From positions 1 to 64,000 of the forward strand of contig NZ_FVZC01000007.1 in assembly GCF_900166585.1 (NCBI RefSeq): a DNA stretch of 64,000 nt, read 5' to 3'. The position numbers were made by a program, and so were the translations under genes. Positions 35,059 through 44,956 of the stretch are shown here, in pieces. Source of the DNA: Mesobacillus jeotgali (lineage in GTDB: Bacteria > Bacillota > Bacilli > Bacillales > Cytobacillaceae). The notes under the pieces are model-generated. The model was not told the DNA's origin, did no database searches, and was given only the letters and a program-made list of their open reading frames with translations. The stretch's first letter is position 1. Every line of letters starts with the position of its first letter.

Positions 35059-36339
35059 ATGACTCAAAATCGTGTAAAGCAATTGCAGGAAAGCTGGGAA
35101 ATGGATAGCAGATGGGCTGGAGTGGAACGGACATATACTGCAGAGGACGTCATCAAGCTCCGCGGTTCGATTGATATTGAATATACACTGGCACGTCGCG
35201 GTGCTGAAAAGCTTTGGACGCTTGTGAATGAAGAGGACTTCGTCAATGCACTGGGCGCTCTGACCGGTAACCAGGCGGTTCAGCAGGTAAAAGCAGGCTT
35301 GAAGGCAATTTATCTGAGCGGCTGGCAGGTTGCGGCAGATGCAAACCTTTCCGGAAATATGTATCCTGACCAGAGCTTGTACCCGGCAAACAGTGTTCCT
35401 GCAGTCGTCAAGCGCATTAACCAGGCACTTCAGCGGGCTGACCAGATTACTCACGGTGAAGGAGACGATTCAATCGATTGGTTTGCACCGATCGTGGCGG
35501 ATGCAGAAGCAGGCTTCGGCGGCCAGTTGAATGTGTTTGAACTAATGAAAGGCATGATTGAAGCTGGTGCTGCCGGAGTCCACTTTGAAGACCAGCTTTC
35601 CTCCGAAAAGAAATGCGGACACCTTGGCGGAAAAGTGCTGCTTCCTACACAAACGGCTGTACGCAACCTGATTGCGGCGCGCCTTGCAGCTGATGTAATG
35701 GGAACGCCTACGTTGATCGTGGCACGTACAGATGCTAATGCAGCGGATTTGATCACAAGCGATGTTGATCCATATGATGCTCCGTTCATCACAGGTGAAA
35801 GGACTCCTGAAGGATTCTTCCGTGTCAAGGCTGGCCTTGACCAGGCCATCGCCCGTGGCCTTGCTTATGCTCCATATGCAGACCTGGTTTGGTGCGAGAC
35901 ATCTGAACCGGACCTGGAGGAAGCTCGCCGCTTTGCAGAAGCAATCCATGAAAAGTATCCTGGCAAGCTGCTTGCATACAATTGCTCACCATCATTCAAC
36001 TGGAAAAAGAAGCTGGATGACGAAACGATTGCTAAGTTCCAGGTGGAGCTGGGCAAGATGGGTTACAAGTTCCAGTTCGTCACACTTGCAGGCTTCCACG
36101 CCCTGAATCATAGCATGTTTGAACTGGCACGCGGCTACAAAGAGCGCGGCATGGCTGCATACTCCGAGCTGCAGCAGGCTGAATTCGCCAGCGAGCAGTA
36201 TGGCTACACAGCAACAAGGCACCAGCGCGAAGTCGGAACTGGCTACTTCGATGATGTATCAATGGTCATTTCCGGAGGGACTTCTTCAACGACTGCTTTG
36301 AAAGGCTCAACGGAAGAAGCGCAGTTTACTGCTTCTTGA
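35059..36339 (+). CDS. aceA: isocitrate lyase
   Basis: A 426-residue isocitrate lyase that splits isocitrate into glyoxylate and succinate. The catalytic loop is [20 protein letters not shown] (Cys in KKCGH). [20 protein letters not shown] and [11 protein letters not shown] are also typical. AGGAGG lies before the ATG. With aceB it allows growth on acetate or fatty acids; B. subtilis 168 lacks this pair. Confidence 0.97.
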   Translation: MTQNRVKQLQESWEMDSRWAGVERTYTAEDVIKLRGSIDIEYTLARRGAEKLWTLVNEEDFVNALGALTGNQAVQQVKAGLKAIYLSGWQVAADANLSGNMYPDQSLYPANSVPAVVKRINQALQRADQITHGEGDDSIDWFAPIVADAEAGFGGQLNVFELMKGMIEAGAAGVHFEDQLSSEKKCGHLGGKVLLPTQTAVRNLIAARLAADVMGTPTLIVARTDANAADLITSDVDPYDAPFITGERTPEGFFRVKAGLDQAIARGLAYAPYADLVWCETSEPDLEEARRFAEAIHEKYPGKLLAYNCSPSFNWKKKLDDETIAKFQVELGKMGYKFQFVTLAGFHALNHSMFELARGYKERGMAAYSELQQAEFASEQYGYTATRHQREVGTGYFDDVSMVISGGTSSTTALKGSTEEAQFTAS

Positions 36340-36442
36340 TTTAGCTTTATTGCGGGTTTGCTCTTCGCCTGGGCCCTCCAATTCAGGCGAAGATTTACCA
36401 TAATGTTTTAGACTTTTTCACCTTGCATTCTCCTATTTGTGT

Positions 36443-36475
36443 CCTCCTCTTCGATCTGAAGAGGAGGTTTTTTTG
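36443..36475 (+). terminator. terminator after aceA
   Basis: CCTCCTCTTC and GAAGAGGAGG form a perfect 10-bp stem around GATCT and are followed by seven T. A weaker dyad (TCTTCGCCTG/CAGGCGAAGA) lies about 70 bp upstream. Confidence 0.92.
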
Positions 36476-36572
36476 CGGGAAAATAGGATAACCTTAAACT
36501 AGCACAGACTCTTGGGCGGAAACATACATAGTATTATATTGATCATAAAGACAGAAAATGAGATTGTTCGCG

Positions 36573-36680
36573 GTCAAGGAAATGATGGACAAAAAATGAA
36601 GGGAATTAAGGATTTTTGTCCGTCATCAAGGCAATGATGGACAGAAAGTGAAGGGTAATCATGATTTTTGTCCGTCATTG
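36573..36680. repeat. 52-bp hairpin repeat (ATGATGGACA...TTTTTGTCCGTCAT)
   Basis: Two consecutive units each contain CAAGGMAATGATGGACARAAAR and then GATTTTTGTCCGTCAT, so each unit is itself an inverted repeat (TGATGGACA with TGTCCGTCA). They lie in the 36340-36788 gap, which otherwise holds only the aceA terminator and the yueI ribosome site. Confidence 0.7.
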
Positions 36681-36788
36681 AATCAGCAGGGAGCGTGGTT
36701 TTAGCTCAAGGCCAGTCTAAAGGGTTAATATTAGTGTATTGAATGTAAAACACAAAACCATTGTTGTATTAAGTTGGGGGTGACTAAG

Positions 36789-37229
36789 TTGAGCAACAGC
36801 AAATTGGATGATTACTTGCAGCAGGGGATCCATGGTGCGAAACAGACAAAGCCGGATGAGAGAAGGAGATTCCTTACCACACTGAGGGAGCGGGTGATCA
36901 TTGCGCTTTCTCAGGGTGAAGTCATGAGGAAGGGCGTTGAACCCGAGGTGGAGCAGCTGATGGATGAAAATCGTGAAGCCCACCTCTTTTTAAACGGAAA
37001 TATAGCCTATACTCATTTATCTGAATACATTAAAGCGGCAGAAAAGCGCGGCATCGAGTTTACGATTGTCACGAACAAGGAGTATGATTCGGAGCTTGGA
37101 CTTGTTTTGGCACATGACCATGCGATTGATAAAGAGGAGATTTATCTTTCGAAAAAAGTGAGGCCAGTCGTACAAACGAGTCCTAAGGTAAAGAAGAAGG
37201 GCTTTTTTTCAAAGCTGTTCGGGAGATAA
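36789..37229 (+). CDS. yueI: DUF1694 family protein YueI
   Basis: A 146-residue protein matching YueI (LDDYLQQGIHGAKQTKPDER, then FLTTLRERVIIALSQGEVM and GIEFTIVTNKEYDSELGLVL). The C terminus is basic (KVKKKGFFSKLFGR), perhaps an amphipathic membrane anchor. The start is TTG 36789, 5-6 bases after GGGGGTGA; a TTG at 36774 precedes that ribosome site and is rejected. Function unknown. Confidence 0.85.
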   Translation: MSNSKLDDYLQQGIHGAKQTKPDERRRFLTTLRERVIIALSQGEVMRKGVEPEVEQLMDENREAHLFLNGNIAYTHLSEYIKAAEKRGIEFTIVTNKEYDSELGLVLAHDHAIDKEEIYLSKKVRPVVQTSPKVKKKGFFSKLFGR

Positions 37230-37265
37230 AATAAGCGGCTTGCGAGGACCGCTTATTTTATTTGC
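37228..37265 (+). terminator. terminator after yueI
   Basis: AAATAAGCGG and CCGCTTATTT form a 10-bp stem around a CTTGCGAGGA loop, followed by TATTTG. Confidence 0.8.
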
Positions 37266-37445
37266 TTATTTAAGAAGCACAAATACTTCGATTTAAAATT
37301 AACTTTTCGATTGTTTGTTCCTTACTTTTTCTTCACGGGTGCTTAGAAAAATGGTAATTTCCACTACTAAGAAGCCATTTATCTTATTCATAAAATAGTT
37401 GAAAAATGTACATCTATCCTAGCAGGTTTGTCCATTCAAATTTTC

Positions 37446-37487
37446 TCACCTCCTCATATATTATTTTAGATACTTTTAAGGAGGTGA
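37446..37487 (+). promoter_or_regulatory. ribosome-site-sequestering hairpin
   Basis: TCACCTCCT (37446-37454) is a perfect 9-bp complement of AGGAGGTGA (37479-37487), the Shine-Dalgarno sequence of the gene starting at 37495. A 24-base AT-rich loop separates them. If transcribed together, the ribosome site would be closed unless opened by heat, a protein or another RNA. Confidence 0.55.
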
Positions 37488-37494
37488 AGGTTGT

Positions 37495-38004
37495 ATGCAC
37501 AACAATATTTTAACAACGGGACCTATGAAAATTCCGGGAAGGGTTACAGGTGACCCTGAAGGCGGGCCGCCTGAAGTGATGCGTGTGTCGATTAAGAATC
37601 CAACAACAAGAAGTTTTAGGATTAGGCTGTTTGCAGAAGTATGTTATATAGCACAGGATGGTTCAGGAGTTGGATTAAGAGAAGAGATTTTTCCGGATGA
37701 TGAATTTATTATACCTGCAAATAATTGTCGAAACAGAACATTCCCATTTTTAATAGTTCCGGACATTGGAGCCAGAGTAGGTGATCAGCTGCGTTTTTTT
37801 GCAGTAGGCGACCTTGGTGATGAGGCAGAAAAGCTAGAGTTGTCTTTTGTTGGACAAAGGGTCACAGATGGAAGCCAAATGAACGAACCCACACTGTTCT
37901 TTCGCCACTCCGATCTTCTTGTAGTCAGAAATACCCGAATCCACTCGATTCCATCATTAAACGATATTAATACTCAATCGACAAATAAATGGCTAGATGA
38001 GTAA
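37495..38004 (+). CDS. hypothetical protein, beta-rich
   Basis: A 169-residue protein with no signal peptide or membrane segment. The middle alternates strands (RSFRIRLFAEVCYIAQDGSG, NRTFPFLIVPDIGARVG, DQLRFFAVGDLGDEAEKLEL), suggesting a beta sandwich. The N terminus is Pro/Gly-rich (IPGRVTGDPEGGPPEV). An unusually perfect AAGGAGGTGA precedes the ATG but can be hidden in a hairpin. I do not recognise the family; a spore or surface role is only a guess. Confidence 0.65.
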   Translation: MHNNILTTGPMKIPGRVTGDPEGGPPEVMRVSIKNPTTRSFRIRLFAEVCYIAQDGSGVGLREEIFPDDEFIIPANNCRNRTFPFLIVPDIGARVGDQLRFFAVGDLGDEAEKLELSFVGQRVTDGSQMNEPTLFFRHSDLLVVRNTRIHSIPSLNDINTQSTNKWLDE

Positions 38005-38020
38005 ATAACTTACAGCAATA

Positions 38021-38057
38021 GGGATAAGCTAACATGCTTTGTCCCTTTTGTTTTTTA
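38021..38057 (+). terminator. terminator before gatC
   Basis: GGGATAAG and CTTTGTCCC pair around CTAACATG (one G-T pair and a bulge) and are followed by TTTTGTTTTTT. Confidence 0.75.
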
Positions 38058-38230
38058 ACTTATTAGTATTCGTAAAATTCAGAATGATGTTGAAAACGTC
38101 TTTTATCTCCTGCGATCCTTTGACTTTTGATACAATAGAACAAACAGCAAGGCTTGTATTGCTTTAACGTGCAAAACTTTGCTATCATCAATATTATTAT
38201 TGTCTGACGATTTACAATGGAGGTGCTTTT

Positions 38231-38521
38231 ATGACAAGGATTTCAGAGGAACAGGTGAAGCATGTCGCACACCTGGCGAGATTAGCGATAACTGAAGAAG
38301 AGGCAGAAAAGCTGTCAGACCAGCTGGCTAAAATTATTACATATGCAGAGCAGTTGAATGAGCTGAATACAGATAATGTTGAGCCGACAGCACATGTTCT
38401 TGAAATAAAAAATGTTATGCGCGAAGACCGTGCACAAGAGGGACTGCCACGCGAAGAGGTCTTGAAGAATGCGCCTGAACATAAGGATGGACAGATTAAA
38501 GTACCTGGAATTATGGAGTAG
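38231..38521 (+). CDS. gatC: Asp/Glu-tRNA amidotransferase subunit C
   Basis: A 96-residue GatC, the small clamp subunit of the GatCAB amidotransferase. [20 protein letters not shown] and the RADVVxxGLxREEVLxNAP-like stretch ([20 protein letters not shown]) are typical. AATGGAGGTGC precedes the ATG. It begins the gatCAB operon. Confidence 0.96.
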   Translation: MTRISEEQVKHVAHLARLAITEEEAEKLSDQLAKIITYAEQLNELNTDNVEPTAHVLEIKNVMREDRAQEGLPREEVLKNAPEHKDGQIKVPGIME

Positions 38522-38532
38522 GAGGATCGTCG

Positions 38533-39990
38533 ATGAGTTTATTTGAACATAAGATTTCAGAGCTTCATGAGCTTTTACATAAAAGAGACCTAAGCGTTTC
38601 CGACCTGGTTGATGAATCGTTCAAGCGGATTGGCGAGGTTGAAGGCAAGGTTCAGGCGTTTTTAACATTGGATGAAGAAAATGCGAGAGCAGCAGCGAGA
38701 GCATTGGATGAAAAGGCGGTACAGAACGCTCCAACCAATAAATTATATGGCCTTCCTATCGGAATCAAGGACAATATTGTCACCAAGGGATTGCGGACGA
38801 CGGCAGCGAGCAAGATCCTCGAAAACTTTGATCCTATTTATGATGCTACGGTTGTCCAGAAATTGAAGCAAGAGGAAACGGTAACAATCGGCAAACTGAA
38901 CATGGATGAATTCGCAATGGGATCATCAAATGAAAACTCAGGTTTTAAAAAGACATTAAACCCGTGGAATCTTGATCGAGTGCCGGGAGGTTCTTCTGGC
39001 GGATCTGCAGCATCGGTTGCGGCAGGAGAGGTGCTCTTCTCGCTTGGATCCGATACAGGCGGTTCGATTCGCCAGCCCGCATCATATTGTGGGGTGGTCG
39101 GCATGAAGCCTACTTATGGGCTTGTTTCCCGCTTCGGCCTGATTGCCTTTGCGTCATCACTGGATCAGATTGGACCAATTACACGCAATGTAGAGGATAA
39201 TGCTTTTCTATTAAAAGCGATCGCAGGATATGATGAAATGGATTCAACTTCCGCAAACGTGGACATCCCTGACTATATCGCTTCATTGACTGGTGATATC
39301 AGGGGGCTTCGGATCGCTGTGCCGAAGGAATACCTCGGTGAGGGCGTTAGTGAAGAAGTCCGTAAATCAGTATTGGATGCACTTATTGTACTTGAGGGCC
39401 TGGGTGCAACTTGGGAAGAGGTATCACTGCCGCACTCGAAGTATGCTCTGTCGACATATTACTTGTTGTCATCTTCTGAAGCGTCTGCCAACCTTGCCCG
39501 ATTTGACGGAGTCCGCTATGGCTACCGTTCACCAAATGCTGAGAACCTGATTGAAATGTATAAAAAGACTCGTGCAGAGGGCTTCGGAGAGGAAGTAAAA
39601 CGCCGTATCATGCTTGGAACTTTTGCTCTCAGCTCAGGCTATTATGATGCTTACTATAAAAAGGCTCAGAAGGTCCGTACTCTCATTAAGCAGGACTTCG
39701 AGAAAGTGTTTGAGCAGTATGATGTCATCATCGGACCGACAGCACCAACTCCGGCATTTAAGCTTGGCGAAAACACTAAGGATCCGATGACGATGTATGT
39801 AAATGATATTTTGACAATCCCGGTCAACCTGGCAGGTGTACCGGCCATCTCGGTACCTTGCGGCTTGGACAAAGGCCTGCCGCTTGGGCTGCAAATTATC
39901 GGCCGCCATTTCGATGAAAGCACTGTATATAAGGTTGCACATGCATTCGAGCAGGCAACCGAATTCCATAAACAACAACCTGAGCTGTAA
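38533..39990 (+). CDS. gatA: Asp/Glu-tRNA amidotransferase subunit A
   Basis: The 485-residue amidase that releases ammonia from glutamine for transamidation of Glu-tRNA(Gln). The Ser-cisSer-Lys triad lies in [13 protein letters not shown] (Lys), [19 protein letters not shown] and [20 protein letters not shown]. It is 11 bp downstream of gatC and 13 bp upstream of gatB. Confidence 0.97.
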   Translation: MSLFEHKISELHELLHKRDLSVSDLVDESFKRIGEVEGKVQAFLTLDEENARAAARALDEKAVQNAPTNKLYGLPIGIKDNIVTKGLRTTAASKILENFDPIYDATVVQKLKQEETVTIGKLNMDEFAMGSSNENSGFKKTLNPWNLDRVPGGSSGGSAASVAAGEVLFSLGSDTGGSIRQPASYCGVVGMKPTYGLVSRFGLIAFASSLDQIGPITRNVEDNAFLLKAIAGYDEMDSTSANVDIPDYIASLTGDIRGLRIAVPKEYLGEGVSEEVRKSVLDALIVLEGLGATWEEVSLPHSKYALSTYYLLSSSEASANLARFDGVRYGYRSPNAENLIEMYKKTRAEGFGEEVKRRIMLGTFALSSGYYDAYYKKAQKVRTLIKQDFEKVFEQYDVIIGPTAPTPAFKLGENTKDPMTMYVNDILTIPVNLAGVPAISVPCGLDKGLPLGLQIIGRHFDESTVYKVAHAFEQATEFHKQQPEL

Positions 39991-40003
39991 AGGGGGGAAC
40001 ACG

Positions 40004-41431
40004 ATGAAATTTGAAACGGTAATTGGCCTTGAGGTCCATGTAGAATTAAAAACAGAATCGAAAATCTTTTCGGCGAGCCCGAACCATTTTGGAGCGGAGC
40101 CGAATACAAATACAAGCGTGATCGATCTTGGTTACCCTGGCGTACTGCCGGTGGTGAATAAAAAAGCAGTTGAGTACGCTATGAAGGCCGCTATGGCTCT
40201 GAACTGTGAAGTTGCTGAGCACACGAAATTCGACCGGAAAAACTATTTTTACCCGGACAACCCGAAGGCCTATCAGATTTCCCAGTTTGATAAGCCAATT
40301 GGCGAGAATGGCTGGATTGAAATTGAGGTCAATGGCTATAAAAAGAAAATCGGTATTACACGGATCCATATGGAAGAGGATGCAGGCAAGCTGACACATG
40401 GCAATGGATATTCTCTAGTTGACTACAACCGCCAGGGAACACCGCTTGTAGAGATCGTATCGGAGCCCGATATACGAACGCCGGATGAGGCATATGCCTA
40501 CCTTGAAAAGTTAAAGTCCATCATACAGTACACGGGCGTATCGGATTGTAAAATGGAAGAAGGTTCACTGCGCTGTGACGCCAACATCTCGATCAGGCCG
40601 GTTGGCCAAAAGGAATTTGGTACAAAAACAGAGCTGAAGAACCTGAACTCTTTCAACTTCGTACGCAGAGGTCTGGAATACGAGGAAAAGCGGCAGGAAG
40701 AGGAAATTCTCGCTGGCCGTGAAATCCAGCAGGAAACAAGGCGATATGACGAATCAACGAACTCCACCATCCTTATGCGAGTAAAGGAAGGATCGGATGA
40801 CTATCGTTATTTCCCTGAACCTGATCTGCCTGACCTTTATATCGATAAAGAGTGGAAGGCAAGAGTCCGTGCCGAAATCCCTGAATTGCCAGATCAGCGC
40901 AAAAAGCGATATGTCGAGGAGATGGGATTGCCAGCATACGATGCAGAGGTTTTAACTGTATCAAAAGAGATGGCGGATTTCTTTGAATCAGTGGTCAAAG
41001 CAGAAGCTGACCCAAAACAGGCATCCAACTGGCTGATGGGTGAGTTCTCAGCCTACCTGAAGGCTGAATCGAAAGAACTGAATGAGACGGCGTTGACTCC
41101 TGAAGGGCTTGCCGGTTTGATTAAGCTGATTGAAGACGGCACAATCTCTTCCAAGATTGCCAAGCAGGTGTTCAAAGAATTGGTCGAAAACGGCGGCGAC
41201 CCAGAGACAATCGTCAAGGAGAAGGGACTAATCCAAATCTCTGACGAAGGAGCGCTGCTCAAGATCATTACCGAGATTATCGATGCTAACCCGCAGTCTG
41301 TAGAAGATTTCAAAGGCGGGAAAGATAAAGCAAAAGGCTTCTTGGTCGGCCAGATCATGAAAGCTACAAAAGGGCAGGCTAACCCGCCGCTGGTAAACAA
41401 ATTGCTTGTTGAGGAATTGAATAAGAGATAA
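40004..41431 (+). CDS. gatB: Asp/Glu-tRNA amidotransferase subunit B
   Basis: The 475-residue GatB phosphorylates and amidates misacylated Glu-tRNA(Gln). It has [37 protein letters not shown], and the C-terminal YqeY-like tRNA-binding domain ending [23 protein letters not shown] 40004 follows AGGGGGG; a longer frame from 39836 overlaps gatA and is not real. Confidence 0.97.
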   Translation: MKFETVIGLEVHVELKTESKIFSASPNHFGAEPNTNTSVIDLGYPGVLPVVNKKAVEYAMKAAMALNCEVAEHTKFDRKNYFYPDNPKAYQISQFDKPIGENGWIEIEVNGYKKKIGITRIHMEEDAGKLTHGNGYSLVDYNRQGTPLVEIVSEPDIRTPDEAYAYLEKLKSIIQYTGVSDCKMEEGSLRCDANISIRPVGQKEFGTKTELKNLNSFNFVRRGLEYEEKRQEEEILAGREIQQETRRYDESTNSTILMRVKEGSDDYRYFPEPDLPDLYIDKEWKARVRAEIPELPDQRKKRYVEEMGLPAYDAEVLTVSKEMADFFESVVKAEADPKQASNWLMGEFSAYLKAESKELNETALTPEGLAGLIKLIEDGTISSKIAKQVFKELVENGGDPETIVKEKGLIQISDEGALLKIITEIIDANPQSVEDFKGGKDKAKGFLVGQIMKATKGQANPPLVNKLLVEELNKR

Positions 41432-41434
41432 TAG

Positions 41435-41466
41435 CGAAAGCTGACGATTTGTTCGTCAGCTTTTTT
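41435..41466 (+). terminator. terminator after gatB
   Basis: AAAGCTGACGA and TCGTCAGCTTT pair perfectly around TTTGT and run into T6. Confidence 0.92.
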
Positions 41467-41504
41467 GTCGATATTTCCCGAGAAATGATAAAAACGAAAT
41501 TATA

Positions 41505-42248
41505 CTAATTTCCCACCTGCAACTCATGATCGTGTATGATGCTGAAGAATGCCTTCTTATCTGCAACAACATATTGCATAGATTCTGTATTAAAGATCAT
41601 ATAGACAGGAACCATATTGGTTTGCAGCTCAGGATACTGCTTCTTCAGTCCTTCGATATCATCTGATATATGGAAGGAGTCTAGCTTTTCCTTTGCGTCG
41701 TCGGGAATGTCATACTTTTCTGACTCTCCACGTGGAACAATTGCCAGGACAGAAAGTTTCTCAGGATTCTTCGAAAGGAAATCATTAAAAGGTGGCAGGT
41801 TTTCAATTATTATTTTTACATAATATGTGCTGTAACCCTTTTCCCATTTTGCTTTTATCTTAAAGTAAATCCTATCCATATAAAGGCTTTTAGGAATCGA
41901 CATGGTGTGCGCTACAACCTTTTTCTTTTCCATCCCGGGTGCGGCGTTAACCTGGCTGATTTCTATTCTTTCAGGTTTAAAACCTGAAGGAAAAGAGACT
42001 GCTAGTATCTCTTTTTCCTTCACTTTAGATGGGTTCATGCCAGCCATGGCTTTGATTGGATTTATTTCTTTCGTTTTGGTGCCATGCCACTCATACTGGC
42101 CGAGTATGATTGGAATCTCCTGTCCATTCACCGTGATGCTGGGTTCAGGCGGCTTTTCCTCTTTGTATAATTTGAAACGGTCCATGGCAATCAATACGGT
42201 TAAAAGCAATATAGCAGTAGTTCCATAGAATAACAGCTTTCTTTTCAT
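41505..42248 (-). CDS. hypothetical membrane-anchored protein
   Basis: A 247-residue protein with one N-terminal membrane helix (LLFYGTTAILLLTVLIAMDRF), no lipobox, and a hydrophilic extracytoplasmic region. It contains a SITVNGQEIPIILGQYEWHG segment reminiscent of Bacillus envelope proteins that begin with a VxGxxIP strand, but I cannot name a family. GGAGAAAATA precedes the ATG on the minus strand. It sits alone downstream of putP. Confidence 0.7.
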   Translation of the reverse strand: MKRKLLFYGTTAILLLTVLIAMDRFKLYKEEKPPEPSITVNGQEIPIILGQYEWHGTKTKEINPIKAMAGMNPSKVKEKEILAVSFPSGFKPERIEISQVNAAPGMEKKKVVAHTMSIPKSLYMDRIYFKIKAKWEKGYSTYYVKIIIENLPPFNDFLSKNPEKLSVLAIVPRGESEKYDIPDDAKEKLDSFHISDDIEGLKKQYPELQTNMVPVYMIFNTESMQYVVADKKAFFSIIHDHELQVGN

Positions 42249-42336
42249 TATTTTCTCCTAAGAATTGATTTTCTCTTTATATCAATTCCCTTAAAGATAT
42301 GTAAATTCCTGTAAGATTTTATCGAAAAAATAAAAA

Positions 42337-42361
42337 TACCACAGAGAAAGGTTCTCTGTGG
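42337..42361 (-). terminator. terminator after putP
   Basis: Read on the minus strand, GCCACAGAGAA and TTCTCTGTGGT form a strong stem, followed by ATTTTTATTTTTT. Confidence 0.88.
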
Positions 42362-42368
42362 CATCAGG

Positions 42369-43847
42369 TTAGGATTTTAAATTTTCAATACTCATATCGA
42401 ATTCCTTTTCAATCTCTGAATTCGGAGTATAAGTAACCAGGCTGACCACTATGGAAACAACCAGGTTGATAAGGAAGCCAGGGACGATTTCATACATCAC
42501 ATCGCTCAAGCCGACATTGCTCCAGATGACAACTGTAGCTGCACCGGCAATCATACCGAGAATGGCACCCCAGTTGGTCATCTTCCTCCAGTATAGACTG
42601 AGGAGGATGATTGGTCCGAACGCTGCTCCGAAGCCTGCCCAGGCGTATGCAACCAGGCCGAGAATCGTGTCATTCTGTACCCATGCAAGAGCAGCAGCGA
42701 TGATTGCTACAACGAGTACTGCCATACGTCCGAAAAATACGTATTGCTTATCTGATTTCTCTTTTTTGAACAAGATTTTGTATAAGTCTTCTGTAAGGGC
42801 GCTTGATGTAACGATCAACTGGGAGGAAATCGTGCTCATGATTGCAGCCAGGACAGCGGCAAGCATGAATCCTGCAAACAACGGATGGAAGAAGATTTGC
42901 CCGAGCACAATGAAGACTGCTTCAGGGTTATCCAGCTTAACATCCGGATTCTGTTTAAAATAAGCAAGACCGACCAGAGCGGTTAGAATGGCTCCAAGTA
43001 AGGAGAAAATCATCCATCCCATTCCGATTCGTCTAGCACTCTTTGTTTCTTTTATTGATGTGATGGCCATGAAGCGGGTAATGATATGCGGCTGGCCGAA
43101 GTAGCCAAGGCCCCATGCTGCAGTTGAAATGATGCCGAGTACTGTTGTTCCTTTGAATAAATCAAGCAATGCAGGATCGATGGAACGGATAGTGTCGAAC
43201 GTTTCTGCAGGTCCGCCTGTTTTTGTGAATCCGATGATCGGGACAAGCAGCAGAGCGAGGACCATCATCATTCCCTGTATGAAGTCGGTATAGCTTACCG
43301 CCAGGAAGCCGCCAAATAATGTGTATGCCACTACAACAACGGAAACCAGCACTAAGCCAGTATGATAATTAAGGCCGAATGAACTCTGGAAGAAAACTGC
43401 TCCGGCAACCATTCCGGAGGAAACATAAAAAGTGAAAAATAGAAGAATAACAATTCCGGATACAATTCTTAAAAGCTTTGTATCATCTTTAAAACGGTTT
43501 TCCAGGAAGCTTGGTATTGTGATGGAGTCATTCGCCACATGTGTGTATGAACGAAGTCGAGGTGCTACATACAGCCAGTTTAGATATGCGCCTACAGTCA
43601 GGCCGATGGCAATCCACGCGCTCGCTAAACCGCTTACATAAATTCCGCCTGGCAGCCCCATTAACAGCCAGCCGCTCATATCGGCCGCTCCTGCGCTAAG
43701 TGCTGTGACTGCCGGACCGAGTGATCTGCCGCCAAGCATGTAGTCCGTCAGATTGGTTGTCTTTTTGTAGGAGTACCAGCCGATATAAAGCATCGCGGCC
43801 ATGTAAATTCCGATAGAAATGATTTGATACATATCGTTGGACATCAT
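42369..43847 (-). CDS. putP: sodium/proline symporter (PutP/OpuE type)
   Basis: A 492-residue SSS-family transporter with 13 predicted membrane helices. It has the N-terminal TDYMLGGRSLGPAVTALSAG and ADMSGWLLMGLPG loop and the AYTLFGGFLAVSYTDFIQG sodium-site helix typical of proline carriers. Length and position near gatCAB match B. subtilis OpuE, the osmotic-stress proline importer, as well as PutP, so uptake could serve osmoprotection or catabolism. Two adjacent ATGs occur; the second (43844) has better spacing (7 bases) from AAGGGGG. Confidence 0.92.
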   Translation of the reverse strand: MMSNDMYQIISIGIYMAAMLYIGWYSYKKTTNLTDYMLGGRSLGPAVTALSAGAADMSGWLLMGLPGGIYVSGLASAWIAIGLTVGAYLNWLYVAPRLRSYTHVANDSITIPSFLENRFKDDTKLLRIVSGIVILLFFTFYVSSGMVAGAVFFQSSFGLNYHTGLVLVSVVVVAYTLFGGFLAVSYTDFIQGMMMVLALLLVPIIGFTKTGGPAETFDTIRSIDPALLDLFKGTTVLGIISTAAWGLGYFGQPHIITRFMAITSIKETKSARRIGMGWMIFSLLGAILTALVGLAYFKQNPDVKLDNPEAVFIVLGQIFFHPLFAGFMLAAVLAAIMSTISSQLIVTSSALTEDLYKILFKKEKSDKQYVFFGRMAVLVVAIIAAALAWVQNDTILGLVAYAWAGFGAAFGPIILLSLYWRKMTNWGAILGMIAGAATVVIWSNVGLSDVMYEIVPGFLINLVVSIVVSLVTYTPNSEIEKEFDMSIENLKS

Positions 43848-43995
43848 CTTTCCCCCTTTATTATTTTGAAAAAATATTAAAAAAATATTGCTAATACAAA
43901 TAATATTCTATCATTTCATTTAAATGAATAACAATCTATTTTTTTGCTGAAAATGCTATCTAATAAATAGTAATTTACTTTGTTAATATATTTAT

Positions 43996-44028
43996 AGAAA
44001 AAAGCCATGGTTGGATCACCATGGTTTA
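43996..44028 (-). terminator. terminator after plsY
   Basis: On the minus strand AAACCATGGT and ACCATGGCTT pair around GATCCA and run into TTTTTTC. Confidence 0.85.
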
Positions 44029-44031
44029 TCA

Positions 44032-44646
44032 TCATGCTTTTTTAGGGGGGAGACGGTCTTTCTTCACTTTTTTATCATTGATCTTCGGTTCTGTACGGTT
44101 AAAGTAGTTCTGCAAATTTGAACGGTGCAGAAAAATTAAAAGTATAATAAAAGCAGTAAAAATTAGGTGTTCATTTTTGTCCGGAGTGAAGAAAGAATAA
44201 ATGAGCATTGCGACCCCAACTGAAATGGAACCCATGAACACATATTTGGTCAGGTAGATCACGGCAAAAAAAGTTATGTAAACTGTGAGGAACATCCCGA
44301 TATCAATTATCAATAATGCTCCGGCAGTTGTGGCAATTGCTTTTCCACCGCGGAATCCTGCGAAGATCGGGAAGCAGTGTCCAATAACCCCAATTAATCC
44401 GGTATACAATGTATCTACCGGGATATTGAAAATCAGCGGAAGAGAGGCTGCAAGCATGCCTTTTGCCACATCAATAAGCAGGACAACGAGGGCGGCTCTT
44501 TTTCCCATTACCCGCAGCGTATTGGTTGCACCAGGGTTTTTGCTGCCATGGTCTCTGATATCTACATGGAAAAAGTATTTGCCAATCAATATTGCCGTGG
44601 GAATTGAACCGATTAAATATGCAGCCAGGAGAATCATCCAGGTCAT
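44032..44646 (-). CDS. plsY: acyl phosphate:glycerol-3-phosphate acyltransferase
   Basis: A 204-residue five-helix membrane enzyme that acylates glycerol-3-phosphate from acyl-phosphate, the first step of phospholipid synthesis. Motifs: AYLIGSIPTAILIGK, DIRDHGSKNPGATNTLRVMG and FAGFRGGKAIATTAG (glycine-rich phosphate sites). It ends in a basic tail (KKVKKDRLPPKKA). ATG 44646 is preferred to GTG 44655, since GAGGGG lies 8 bases before the ATG. Confidence 0.94.
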   Translation of the reverse strand: MTWMILLAAYLIGSIPTAILIGKYFFHVDIRDHGSKNPGATNTLRVMGKRAALVVLLIDVAKGMLAASLPLIFNIPVDTLYTGLIGVIGHCFPIFAGFRGGKAIATTAGALLIIDIGMFLTVYITFFAVIYLTKYVFMGSISVGVAMLIYSFFTPDKNEHLIFTAFIILLIFLHRSNLQNYFNRTEPKINDKKVKKDRLPPKKA

Positions 44647-44883
44647 AAAAATCACCCCTCTAATCTAGTTTATGATAGATAGATGGAAAGCCTCATCTGT
44701 GAAAGTTGCCATTGGGGGTATTACCAATTTATGTAACCACCCTCCCTGTATTGTAAAAAATAACTTGTATGATTGGAAGAGTTTTTCGAAAAATACGATA
44801 GTTACCACTTTGATTAAATGATATGTTTCTCTTTGATAAATAGGTGTAAGTGGTTTATGATATATCCGGTAGTATTCGGGTGA

Positions 44884-44912
44884 TTGCCTGGACGAGAAAT
44901 ATAAGCTATGAT
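44884..44912 (+). promoter_or_regulatory. sigma-A promoter of dagK
   Basis: TTGCCT and TATGAT are 17 bases apart, 45 bp before the dagK ATG. The remainder of the 310-bp divergent plsY-dagK gap shows nothing else I can name. Confidence 0.6.
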
Positions 44913-44956
44913 GTAAAATGATGGAATCAAAAACCATATTAAGTAGGATGATGGGT

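Noticed and set aside
39836..40003. 56-codon upstream extension of gatB
   Set aside because: It overlaps gatA in another frame and the ribosome site AGGGGGG lies at 39991, just before ATG 40004.
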